This document shows positions 38,001-44,817 of a stretch of DNA of 64,000 nt, piece by piece. Below the pieces are notes generated by a model. That model searched no databases. It had not been told where the DNA came from and saw only the letters and a list, made by a program, of their open reading frames with translations. Every line of letters starts with the position of its first letter. The first letter of the stretch is position 1. Source of the stretch: Kuafuiihalomonas sp964473255 (GTDB lineage Bacteria > Myxococcota > Kuafuiibacteriia > Kuafuiibacteriales > Kuafuiibacteriaceae); contig CAYYOT010000016.1 in the NCBI GenBank assembly GCA_964473255.1, positions 7,461 through 71,460 of the forward strand, in the 5' to 3' direction. A program made the translations under genes and the position numbers.

Positions 38001-38544
38001 CCGCCGTGGCGACAACTTCAGTCTGGACGTCACTGCGTTGCGCGACCGCGTGAGCCTGTCGGCAGACGTCTTCCTCTTCGAGGGTCAACCGGTTCGCGAC
38101 GCGCGTCCGCTGCTCATCTCTGCCTGGGAACGGGCGAGGGTCGTCAGCTACGTCGGCCACGGGGGCTTCGACCGCTGGTCCAACAGCGGTCTTCTCCGCG
38201 CGTCGGACGTACCCGCGCTTCCAGTCGGCACGCATCCCATCGTCATGGCCTCCACCTGCCTGGCCAACGGGTTCCACATCCCTGGCTTCGATGGGCTGGG
38301 GCCGGCACTCGTTCGGGCACCCGACCGCGGCGCGATCGCCATGTTCGCGCCCACCGCCCCCTCGGACAACGGAGACGCCGTCTTGATGAACGAAGGCTTC
38401 CTCCGGGCTAGCCGTCACGGCGGGCGACGGCTCGGCGAGGTCCTTCGCGAGACCCTCGAATTCTACGCAAAGCAAGGCCACCGTCCTCGTCTGATCGACG
38501 TCTACACCCTGATCGGAGACCCCGGCCTCGTCGTGGCGCCTTGA
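35050..38544 (+). CDS. secreted gingipain-like C25 cysteine peptidase
   Basis: Exported protein of 1164 residues from ATG 35050; the signal peptide is cleaved near GPARAGM. About residues 32-330 form a beta-rich domain of repeated units (TSWTLVNFQQTF, VPLVFIFPT), then fibronectin-like and substrate-presenting domains. The C-terminal 320 residues are a caspase-fold C25 domain: YVIVAPSFLEGQAQRLARHR, AAVLVGDGHYD, then catalytic His1037 in SYVGHGGFD and Cys1070 in MASTCLANGF. The His-Cys spacing of 33 equals that of gingipain RgpB as I recall it. It ends LIGDPGLVVAP without a type IX secretion tail. Probably a surface or secreted protease in predation or protein processing. Confidence 0.87.
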   Translation: MGARTASNGTTLARWGLFAALFVSVGPARAGMLEADSVTVLTTGTSWTLVNFQQTFDIVPLVFIFPTDQGSEPCHTRIRNVTTSSFEVICAEPSGNNGPHAAQDTYYLAIEPGVHDLNGTRIEAGIALTDEEQNGRNISTPTGYFSVTNIQATAGGTPAVLAMIQTDNNGTGTAPSGPLVPWMTVAIESVTTTGHDLALERSEVDDVGITTEEEIGYVVWPAGSGDFIDDDGNTIDFDALSTPNRVVNGWDNTPCDTVNFGTPFASGTPLVFANKISRLSGFLSDNGGWLRRCGSPTTTGASFATDEDVFNDTERSQFREQISMLAFSDAFTVEAVTRASVRDVAAWANAQDRVFVDFETTAEMGTAAFELQRRVNGRWRSVPGGRVVAQPGRMGGAAYRIPDPEVRHGERHTYRLIEHELAGNQLAHGPFRLEVENESGTMEPEAVSNQPLRRGRPVELTSFARASESRFEKLAFDEFRRWSMAPLVLRQFPPLKIRTQREGGITAVSSTDVASAWSIPVALVERWIASGEVRLRHRGRDVAYFGASSLVFLARPLDDDDNPSNVYWLDHARGHRRPYPVPRSKAIAGHAQTTYTARNRVEQDIIPLTSVARPEGHDEYWHWHGFVGGDPNYGSASFALPVAHATGRGAASLKVHMVGVSAGSHALELRIDGEVLGVADSHGFGHFFSTFQIDPLRLVGRAELPVEITARDEGEGPSFVYLEAFDIEFERTLLAMDGRLEFIATDTGLARVDGLRSPQVFVWDVTDPDRPRARSPYVVSGPSGYGVSFAARQGHRYRVQDGATVSGPVMVEVDEPSSWRSPRNGADYVIVAPSFLEGQAQRLARHRRASGLDVELVLVEDLYDEFTHGLASVEALRSFFAYAVNHWRKAPDAAVLVGDGHYDALNRLGQGAPALPAHMIDVPGWGVFASDPRLVPYTSDGVPAIMLGRLPVSSAGELDRLIDKIVLYESGSHGGRTLLVADDHRRGDNFSLDVTALRDRVSLSADVFLFEGQPVRDARPLLISAWERARVVSYVGHGGFDRWSNSGLLRASDVPALPVGTHPIVMASTCLANGFHIPGFDGLGPALVRAPDRGAIAMFAPTAPSDNGDAVLMNEGFLRASRHGGRRLGEVLRETLEFYAKQGHRPRLIDVYTLIGDPGLVVAP

Positions 38545-38878
38545 GATGAGCTAGGAAGACAGCTGTACGAGGCACGAGCGGAGCACGAAGAGCAGCGGAG
38601 CCAGCTCGCGAGTCAGCGCGATGCCCAGGCCCCGAAACGCCAGCGGTCTCCCGAGAGCGAATCCAGCGACGAGCAGACCGAGTCGTTGAAGCACGACGTA
38701 TACTCACTGGACGACGTTGTGATGCCGACGGAAAGCAAGAGTGGCTCTCCGAAAGGAACGACGCGCGGGACGGCCACAAACACACCCACCGCTTCATCTG
38801 TCCCGACTCTGTGACCGCCGCACCCGAAGTGCGAAGCTGCTTGATCGCGGTCTACGAATTTGGCCTCCTCATCCGACT
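38545..38878. other. intergenic with possible decayed reading frame
   Basis: About 334 bp between the peptidase and the ferredoxin-like gene. On the minus strand a hydrophobic 50-codon frame (38567-38719, ...LGLLVAGFALGRPLAF...) and an overlapping frame (38613 onward, VAVPRVVPFGEPLLLSVGI) look protein-like but lack starts and stop early. They may be a frameshifted PilZ-like remnant. No firm gene. Confidence 0.3.
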
Positions 38879-39163
38879 TTGGTCGTGTATCTGTGCCGTG
38901 GCTCGGATTGTCGGAAGAACAAGCTGCCACGCAAAGTCTTGGAGTCTCAGCTGTCGGGCGTTCCGGTCGTAAAGGTCGGCTGCCAGAAGATCTGCAAGGC
39001 CCCGGTCGTTGGGGTCGATATCGGGCGAGGACCGCGCTGGTTTCGACGTATGGATGACCGGCGGTGTCTGGACTCCCTCCGCGAGTACATCGCAACCGGG
39101 AAGCCGCCGGAACAGCTCAGGAAGCGAGAGGCGACGAAGCGAGCCGGGCGCCTGAGGTCCTGA
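38879..39163 (+). CDS. thioredoxin-like [2Fe-2S] ferredoxin-domain protein
   Basis: About 94 residues. Motif pattern VVYLCRGSDCRK ... VVKVGCQKICKAPVVGVD, four Cys in the arrangement of thioredoxin-fold [2Fe-2S] ferredoxins (as in NuoE and '(2Fe-2S) ferredoxin domain' proteins), then FRRMD and a helix ending EYIATGKPPEQLRKRE. The start is uncertain: TTG 38879 or GTG 38885 sit right before the first strand, while an in-frame ATG at 38741 adds an Arg-rich stretch. The gene stands alone, convergent with the ferritin. A role in electron transfer or iron metabolism is plausible. Confidence 0.72.
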   Translation: MVVYLCRGSDCRKNKLPRKVLESQLSGVPVVKVGCQKICKAPVVGVDIGRGPRWFRRMDDRRCLDSLREYIATGKPPEQLRKREATKRAGRLRS

Positions 39164-39194
39164 GGACCCATTTCGGCCGGCCCGCCCCGACCGA

Positions 39195-39674
39195 TTACGA
39201 GGCCCGGTGCTCGGCGGCAGCGCCGTTCGTCGACCGGCCGTTCTGCACCCGCGCCTCCACCTGCTCGCCCAGAACCAATCGCTCGACCTCGTCGACGTGG
39301 CGCTGCTCGGCCTCGATGTGGTCCTCCAGCATCGTGCGCAAGGCGACATCTCCGGCGTCGACGCTGGCGAGAGCCTGACCGTAAAGGGCGAGAGCCTCAC
39401 GCTCCATGCGGAGGACGTCAGCCACCATCGCCTCCGCTCGCCCCGAGGCCTGGATTGGCCGCACCATCGTCGAAGGCGTGCCTCCGAGAGCCACGACCTT
39501 CTGCCCGAACTTTCGGGCGTGGCCACGAGCCTCCTCGGCGAGGTCCTCGAAGAAGGGGGCCAAAGAGAGCCGCCAAAGACCGGAGACGGTCAGAGCGTAC
39601 TGGTGACACTGCATCGCGAGCGTGTGCTCGAGCGCGATGGCTTCGTTCAGACGGTCGATCACGTTTCTGTTCAT
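39195..39674 (-). CDS. ferritin-like/bacterioferritin-family protein
   Basis: Four-helix ferritin-fold protein of 159 residues starting at ATG 39674. Helix A carries Glu16 in NEAIALEHTLAMQ, helix B EDLAEEARGHARKFG, helix C MEREALALY and helix D DHIEAEQRHVDEVERL. These Glu/His positions fit a di-iron ferroxidase centre. A short disordered tail follows. It would store iron or handle peroxide. The gene is divergent from the 39840/39986 pair, with an AT-rich Fur-box-like site about 70 bases upstream. Confidence 0.88.
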   Translation of the reverse strand: MNRNVIDRLNEAIALEHTLAMQCHQYALTVSGLWRLSLAPFFEDLAEEARGHARKFGQKVVALGGTPSTMVRPIQASGRAEAMVADVLRMEREALALYGQALASVDAGDVALRTMLEDHIEAEQRHVDEVERLVLGEQVEARVQNGRSTNGAAAEHRAS

Positions 39675-39741
39675 GGGCGCACAACTAGCGCGCTCAGCCG
39701 GTAAGCCAAAAACAAAAACACCAATGATTTCAATAGTTTAT

Positions 39742-39760
39742 GATTACGATTCTCATTCTC
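39742..39760 (+). promoter_or_regulatory. Fur-box-like operator
   Basis: The 19-mer GATTACGATTCTCATTCTC matches the classical Fur consensus (three GATAAT-type units with the last inverted) at 14 of 19 positions. It lies in a rare AT-rich patch (about 39700-39765), 68 bases upstream of the ferritin start and about 80 bases upstream of the 39840 small ORF, so it could control both directions. Iron-responsive regulation fits the genes on both sides. Confidence 0.5.
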
Positions 39761-39839
39761 ATTTCGACACCGGCGGGTGCCGCGGTTTGGTCGATTCTTC
39801 GGCCGGACGCGAAAGCCGACGCCGTAAGCTACTTGCAAG

Positions 39840-39989
39840 ATGGCCTGCGAGACATGCGGAGAACCGCATGGTCATTCGAAGCACGAGGACTGGTCTCAGT
39901 CCCGCACGATGGGCGGGTCAGGTCCCGACTCGCGATCGCCGAAACCGGGTTTGACGAGCGGCTTCGTCCAAGCAAGGAGAAGGATATGA
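39840..39989 (+). CDS. small Cys/His-rich protein coupled to the His-repeat lipoprotein
   Basis: A 49-codon frame from ATG 39840: MACETCGEPHGHSKHED followed by a Ser/Gly/Arg-rich tail. The CETC plus HGHSKH cluster could bind a metal. Its TGA overlaps the ATG of the next gene (ATGA), a coupling seen elsewhere in this window. The ribosome site is weak (GCAAG) and the tail resembles non-coding GC-rich frames, so only the overlap and the N-terminal metal motif support it. Confidence 0.35.
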   Translation: MACETCGEPHGHSKHEDWSQSRTMGGSGPDSRSPKPGLTSGFVQARRRI

Positions 39990-40369
39990 GACTGTCGACC
40001 TTCGGAGCACTCGCTCTTGCCGTTGCTCTATCGGGCTGCAAGAATTCCACCGCCACCTCCGACCCGGCTAGCGCCGAATCCGGCTCCCACGCGGGCGATG
40101 AGACCCATCATCACCACCACGGGGATGACGGCCATTCCACGGAGCATGAGCATCACCACGGCGAAGACGGACACGCCTCGGAGCATGCGCATCACCACGG
40201 GGAAGATGGCCACGCTTCAGAGCATGACCATCACCACGGGGACGACGGCCATGCCTCGGAGCATGAGCACCACCACGGCGACGAAGGCGCCGCCCACGCG
40301 CACGACGAAGAGCACGGCGAGGACGACGACGACCATCATCACCACGCCGAGTCCTCCGACGACCCCTAA
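39986..40369 (+). CDS. His-repeat metal-binding lipoprotein
   Basis: Protein of 127 residues; ATG 39986 follows AAGGAGAAGG. The lipobox VALSGCKN makes it a lipoprotein. The mature part is almost wholly His, Glu, Asp and Gly: four 13-residue repeats of the form EHxHHHG(E/D)DGHAS (residues 53-104), flanked by HHHHHGDDGH and DDDDHHHHAE. Such sequences bind Zn, Ni, Co or Cu. Likely job: periplasmic or outer-membrane metal buffering. It overlaps the small Cys/His ORF and lies downstream of the Fur-box-like site. Nickel supply to the CODH is a speculative alternative. Confidence 0.85.
   Translation: MRLSTFGALALAVALSGCKNSTATSDPASAESGSHAGDETHHHHHGDDGHSTEHEHHHGEDGHASEHAHHHGEDGHASEHDHHHGDDGHASEHEHHHGDEGAAHAHDEEHGEDDDDHHHHAESSDDP
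40142..40297 (+). repeat. four 39-bp repeats coding His-rich units
   Basis: Four in-frame 39-bp units encode EHEHHHGEDGHAS and close variants. Units differ at a few codons (GAG/GCG/GAC after the first His, GAA/GAC in the acidic pair). Tandem in-frame repeats of this kind can expand or contract. Confidence 0.85.
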
Positions 40370-40571
40370 CCGCGACGGGCTACGGCGCGCGAGAGCGACG
40401 AGCTTCGAAGAGACTCTTCGAGTCCGAAAAGGCTCTAGCTGAGAGCGGGCACGGTACCTTCTGCCGGCGATGGGCGGCGTGGTCGTTCCCGTCGCATCCG
40501 AAGCGGACGAGAGATACGGGAAGTCGCGGCCGAGCCACGGCGTCGCCACGTATGCTGTCTACCCTCACCCC

Positions 40572-41393
40572 ATGAACCGTCGTCTTTGCGGCCTACTGTG
40601 CATCGCCGTCGTCTTGACCGTTGGGGCTCAGGCGCTGGCCCAAGTCAATCCTACGTGCGTCGAGATCGATGCCGGACCAGTGCCGACCCAGGTCGCGGTG
40701 GGGACGCCGGTCACCGTGAACGGTGATTGCTGTGAGGTTCCGTCCGTCCCGGCGCTTCCACCCTCGATGCTCATGATTGCTGGCCTGCTCCTACTGGGCC
40801 TTGCCTTCGCGACTCGCGGAAAGTCGGTCCGGCTCGGCAGCTCGATGCTGGGTCTCTTCCTGCTGAGCGCGGGTCTCATGGCCAGCGCACCGCGGACGGC
40901 GTTCTCAGTAACGGGGTGCGGCTCGGGCTGCGCCACCAGCTGTAGCGGCTCTTTGAACTGGGAAGCCACGTCGGGCGCTCAGACCGTCACTGGCAGTGGC
41001 GCCAGCTTCACATTCACGCCAAACGTCGTGGGCACGTTTACCATTTCGGCCTCGGCCGGAGGCCTTTCCGACAGCACGACCATCGACGTGGTCTTGCAGA
41101 ACACGGGGCTCGCCTGCAGCACCGGGGGGCAGTGCATCACGGGCTTCTGCGCCGATGGCGTCTGCTGCCAGACGAGCTGCGCCGGAACGTGTGAGCGGTG
41201 CGCGGGCGGGACCGGGGCCTGCAGCATCGTCTACTCGGACAACTGGCAGACAACCGACTGGTTTCCCGAGTCATGCGACGCGCTCTGCACGCAGACCCGT
41301 ATCGTGACCTGCAGCGGTCAGTGCTGCGACCCGGCGACCCAGCCCTTCAGCGTCCGCGGCTGTACGCCGCCGCCCCCGATCCAGTGCCTGTGA
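40572..41393 (+). CDS. exported Cys-rich protein with internal anchor-like segment
   Basis: Protein of 273 residues from ATG 40572. Signal peptide to about residue 23 (QALAQ). Residues 55-80 read VPALPPSMLMIAGLLLLGLAF, then an Arg/Lys turn and a second hydrophobic stretch, resembling a CTERM-type sorting/anchor segment placed inside the protein. Next comes a beta-rich Ig-like domain (FTFTPNVVGTFTISASAGG), then a Cys-rich domain (GQCITGFCADGVCCQTSC, CERC) of the type common in myxobacterial surface proteins. Function unknown. Earlier in-frame codons are rejected because they precede the signal peptide. Confidence 0.75.
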   Translation: MNRRLCGLLCIAVVLTVGAQALAQVNPTCVEIDAGPVPTQVAVGTPVTVNGDCCEVPSVPALPPSMLMIAGLLLLGLAFATRGKSVRLGSSMLGLFLLSAGLMASAPRTAFSVTGCGSGCATSCSGSLNWEATSGAQTVTGSGASFTFTPNVVGTFTISASAGGLSDSTTIDVVLQNTGLACSTGGQCITGFCADGVCCQTSCAGTCERCAGGTGACSIVYSDNWQTTDWFPESCDALCTQTRIVTCSGQCCDPATQPFSVRGCTPPPPIQCL

Positions 41394-41972
41394 CTACGCT
41401 ACACCGCTGAAGCGAGGCTTGCACGACACGATACGCCGGCGCGCATCGAGGCCGATGTGGCAGCAGGCCTCGAGCGCTTCGCGGAGCTTTCTACGCCCTC
41501 GCTGGACGCGCGACTTCATTCCCGACACGGATATGCCCAGCATCTCGGCGGCCTCCTTCTGGGTTCGCCCCTCCAACTCGGTCAGCGTCAGGGCTTCGCG
41601 GTACGGCGAGGGAAGCGTCGTCACGAACAGGGCGGCGTAGACCGAGACTTCGCGGGCAACCGCGTCGTGATCCTCCTCACCGACGACTCCCTCGACCTTG
41701 GAATGCTCACGGGGTTCGCTCGCGAGAGAATGCCGGGATGACGCCCGATGATGGTCTGCGATCGCATGCCGCGCGATCCGGTAGACCCAGGGTCCAAACC
41801 TCTCTTCATCGCGCAACCTGGGCAGGCCCGTCAGGATTCTGGTCAAGACATCTTGGATGACGTCATCGACATCCGCTGATGAAGCGATCCGCCGCTCGAC
41901 GAACCGCCGCAACTCCGATTCCAACGCCCGCCACGATGCTGAGCGGCGGCAGTCCAGGGCACCTTCGATCAC
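41394..41972 (-). CDS. SigZ-like ECF RNA polymerase sigma factor
   Basis: 192 residues from GTG 41972, whose GTGA overlaps the arsM stop. Region 2 is visible as DVDDVIQDVLTRI ... ERFGPWVYRIARHAIADHHR and region 4 as LPSPYREALTLTELEGRTQKEAAEML then VSGMKSRVQRGRRKL. The tail is a Cys-containing extension, ACCHIGLDARRRIVSCKPR (Cys170, 171, 184), as in the SigZ group. No anti-sigma gene is next to it. Its coupling to arsM suggests control of an arsenic or metal response; the Cys tail could be the sensor (inference). Confidence 0.88.
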   Translation of the reverse strand: MIEGALDCRRSASWRALESELRRFVERRIASSADVDDVIQDVLTRILTGLPRLRDEERFGPWVYRIARHAIADHHRASSRHSLASEPREHSKVEGVVGEEDHDAVAREVSVYAALFVTTLPSPYREALTLTELEGRTQKEAAEMLGISVSGMKSRVQRGRRKLREALEACCHIGLDARRRIVSCKPRFSGVA

Positions 41973-42793
41973 GGGATGCTCGGGCTCCCCGATCGCGATC
42001 GGGCTCCGGGCTTGACGGCCTCGATGCTCGCCGAGCGGACGTAGTCTTCGACGCCCGAACCCGGCAGCCAATCGCGAATGAAGCGATGACTGTCCTCTTG
42101 GATACGTACCGCGATGCCTTCAAACCCGGCCTCCTGAAGGTGGCGCTCGAATGCGGCCGCGGTTATGGCGCCGCTCACGCAGCCCGTGAGCGTAGCGATC
42201 TGCTCCTGTAGGTGGGCGGGCAGCGTCCCGATTTGGACGACGTCCGAAATGGCGATCCGACCTGCGGGCTTCAAGACGCGGAACGCCTCACGCACGACCG
42301 CCAGTTTGTCTGGACTCAGGTTGAGCACGCAGTTGGAGATGATCACGTCGACGCTGGCGTCGCCCACGGGTAGATGCTCGATCTCGCCGAGTCGGAACTC
42401 GACGTTCTTTGCCTCGAGCTTCGCTGCGTTCGCTCGCGCCTTCGCCACCATTTCGGCGGTCATATCCACGCCGATGACCCGTCCCGACGGCCCCACCTGG
42501 CGCGCGGCCAAAAAGCAGTCGAAGCCGCCCCCCGCACCCAGGTCCAGCACCGTCTCGCCCGCCTGGAGCTGGGCGATGGTCTGCGGATTGCCGCACCCGA
42601 GTCCCAGATTGGCTCCGTCGGGGACGGCGCCCAACTCCTCCTCCGAGTAGCCCAGCGCCCGGCTCCCGTCGGGCGAAAAGCTGGGCGTACAGCATCCCGC
42701 GGGAGCGCATCCTCCCGAATCACCTCGAGCTAACGCCCCATACTGCTCGCGGACCGCCGCACGAACCTCTTCGCTACCGTCTTTCGTCACCAT
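41969..42793 (-). CDS. arsM: arsenite S-adenosylmethionine methyltransferase
   Basis: Methylates As(III) with SAM to methylated arsenicals. 274 residues; ATG 42793 follows GGAGGT. SAM motif VLDLGAGGGFD (about 83-93). The three catalytic Cys are Cys67 in NLGLGCGNP, Cys155 in IISNCVLNL and Cys205 in TGCVSGA. The N-terminal GGCAPAGCC gives further Cys that may bind arsenic. It is translationally coupled to the ECF sigma gene that follows; no arsR or arsenite pump is in the window. Confidence 0.94.
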   Translation of the reverse strand: MVTKDGSEEVRAAVREQYGALARGDSGGCAPAGCCTPSFSPDGSRALGYSEEELGAVPDGANLGLGCGNPQTIAQLQAGETVLDLGAGGGFDCFLAARQVGPSGRVIGVDMTAEMVAKARANAAKLEAKNVEFRLGEIEHLPVGDASVDVIISNCVLNLSPDKLAVVREAFRVLKPAGRIAISDVVQIGTLPAHLQEQIATLTGCVSGAITAAAFERHLQEAGFEGIAVRIQEDSHRFIRDWLPGSGVEDYVRSASIEAVKPGARSRSGSPSIP

Positions 42794-43157
42794 GTCTCGA
42801 ACCTCCACTACTAAAGACGGCGACCTCCGCAAAAGGACGCACGCCCAGCGAAAGGGCCCCTTCGAGCTCGGCCCAGGCCTCCATCGGAGATCCATCGATC
42901 ACCCATCGTGCCGTTCAGCGTAGGTCCGACCCGCCCCCCGACGGCGACGGACGACCGTCTGACCATCGAAGCCCGCGCCCCGGGGCCTCGCCTTGATCCG
43001 CCTCGACCGACGCAAACCCGGTGTGACGCGGCCGGGAGACCGAGGACACCTCACGATTCTGAGACCGAAATGAGTGGGATGACCCGTCGTCCCGGGGCGA
43101 AACCCCGCTTAGCCGTGTGCGGGGGCCCTGGCCCGTTCGTTGCTCGGACGTCCCTGG
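42794..43157. other. divergent intergenic region
   Basis: About 364 bp between the arsM start and the plus-strand lipoprotein start. Frames in it are Pro/Arg-rich and carry no motifs. It should contain the arsM-sigma promoter and the lipoprotein promoter, but none was recognised. Confidence 0.45.
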
Positions 43158-44567
43158 ATGAGACCGATCATCATCAGCCTCGGGCTGGCGCTCGGGCCTT
43201 TGGCCGCGTGCGGGCCTCCGCCCTCCGACGACGCCACTGATGCGGGTCCGTCGGACCGAGGAAGGCCCGACCCACAGGCACCAGAGGCGGGCCTCCCGGA
43301 CACGACCCCCGAGTTTGGGCATGGCTGGCGCGCGATCGCCGCCGACCCGACCCGCCCGCTGGCCGAACGGATCGCGGCCGCACGTGCCGGTCTCGAATCC
43401 GCGGATCCCGACGACCGGTCCTGGTTCGGTCTGGGGGAGATCCATCTGTCGCCCGAGCTGGATGCGGACGAGCGTGTGATGATCCTAGATGTCTTGGTTC
43501 CGAGCCCCGACATGCTCCGCCAGCGTCACCGCATCGTGGGCTTCTATGAGATCGCGGCGGACGGTCACGTCGCCTCCATAGCGGCGCAGTGGCTGCTCCC
43601 GTCGGCCTACGGGGAGGTCTTGAGCGCGTTCGCCAACTTCCCATCGGTCCCCGCCTCGGCGCTGGAGTCGCTGGCCCAACCGCTGGCCCGGTTCGCCAAC
43701 GATGTTCCACTTCCGGCCACCCATGGGTTGGCCGTGCATTGGTTACTCGCCGACCGGGTGCCTGACCGAGGCCTGGTCTACGTCGACACGAATCGCCTCA
43801 CCTTCCATCAAGCCATTCCCGACGTCGTCTGCGCCATTCGGGAGGGAGCCTCCGACCGCGACCTGGAACCCCTTTGGGCGCACGCCAACCGAATCGCCGA
43901 CGAGCTGCGTGCGCTCATGCTCGAGCACCGCGTCAGCTACGTGAATGCGAGTTGGGGTCTGACTCTCGCAAGCGTCCGAGAGCCGTGGGCGTCGGTCTGC
44001 GGAGAGCCACCCCCGAGCGATGCCTTGGCCCTCCGCATCCTCGCCGCATATGAGCCGGTGTTCGCAGCGCTGTTTGCGACGCCCCGGGTCGCTACGCTTC
44101 ATGCCGCCCTCGCCTCCCCCGCCGACGAACACGCCCCCTTCGATCAGAGCGACCCTCGATTCTTCAATCGGCTGCGCGTCGGCGCTCTCGGTACACGATC
44201 GAATGCGTTGCCCCCGGGGGGGAGCGATCGGCCGCCACCGGACGCCTTGCTCTTCCCCGAAGCTGTCGAAGACGCAGACGTCTACATCGCCTCGGGATGT
44301 CGAAGCGGCGAGTGCCGGACGAACGGCACCTTGACGATGATCCGACCGGTCGGAGTGGGGGTGTCCACGCTGCCGCTCACCCAGACGTCGTTCGTGGCGC
44401 CATTGGCGCTGGCCGAGGTCGTGGCCCGCCGCACGAGGGATGGGTCAGCTCATGAGGCCATCACCAATGAGCTGATCGAGGAGATCTTCGACGAACTGGC
44501 TTCGGGATGCGGAGCCGGTCCGTGCTTTCATGACCCTCTCCGAGATCCTGCCTTTCCGCGACCCTGA
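43158..44567 (+). CDS. lipoprotein of unknown function
   Basis: Predicted lipoprotein of 469 residues; ATG 43158 begins MRPIIISLGLALGPLAACG with lipobox LAAC, then an Asp/Pro/Ser linker. The rest is largely helical, with HEAT-like features (WLLPSAYGEVLSAFANFP, LESLAQPLARFAND) and C-terminal Cys pairs (ASGCRSGECRTN, SGCGAGPCFHDP). No domain recognised. It is followed after 250 bp by the histidine kinase on the same strand, but a functional link is not shown. Confidence 0.75.
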   Translation: MRPIIISLGLALGPLAACGPPPSDDATDAGPSDRGRPDPQAPEAGLPDTTPEFGHGWRAIAADPTRPLAERIAAARAGLESADPDDRSWFGLGEIHLSPELDADERVMILDVLVPSPDMLRQRHRIVGFYEIAADGHVASIAAQWLLPSAYGEVLSAFANFPSVPASALESLAQPLARFANDVPLPATHGLAVHWLLADRVPDRGLVYVDTNRLTFHQAIPDVVCAIREGASDRDLEPLWAHANRIADELRALMLEHRVSYVNASWGLTLASVREPWASVCGEPPPSDALALRILAAYEPVFAALFATPRVATLHAALASPADEHAPFDQSDPRFFNRLRVGALGTRSNALPPGGSDRPPPDALLFPEAVEDADVYIASGCRSGECRTNGTLTMIRPVGVGVSTLPLTQTSFVAPLALAEVVARRTRDGSAHEAITNELIEEIFDELASGCGAGPCFHDPLRDPAFPRP

Positions 44568-44817
44568 CGCGCGCAGCGATCATCAGCGCTCGTTGCAAGG
44601 TGGACTTTCGCCCCGGCCCTCGCCCTACGGTGTGACGAAGAGCGCGGTGGTCAAGGCGCCGTCGACCTCATTCTCACGAGTCGGCGGGACCAGTAAGGCC
44701 CCAAGTCTCGTCCATCGACGTGTACTCGGTAGCGAAGGCGCCCCTCGGCGAAGAGCCGAGCCGGCTTCTCACGAAGAACGCTTGGGCTGGATGCAGCACG
44801 CGGCCTAGACTTCTGGG

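Noticed and set aside
38567..38719. Hydrophobic 50-codon minus frame
   Set aside because: No start codon and a stop directly upstream; possible remnant but not supportable as a gene.
41973..42071. Longer N-terminus for the ECF sigma factor
   Set aside because: It lies fully within arsM; the GTG at 41972 overlaps the arsM stop and gives a normal length.
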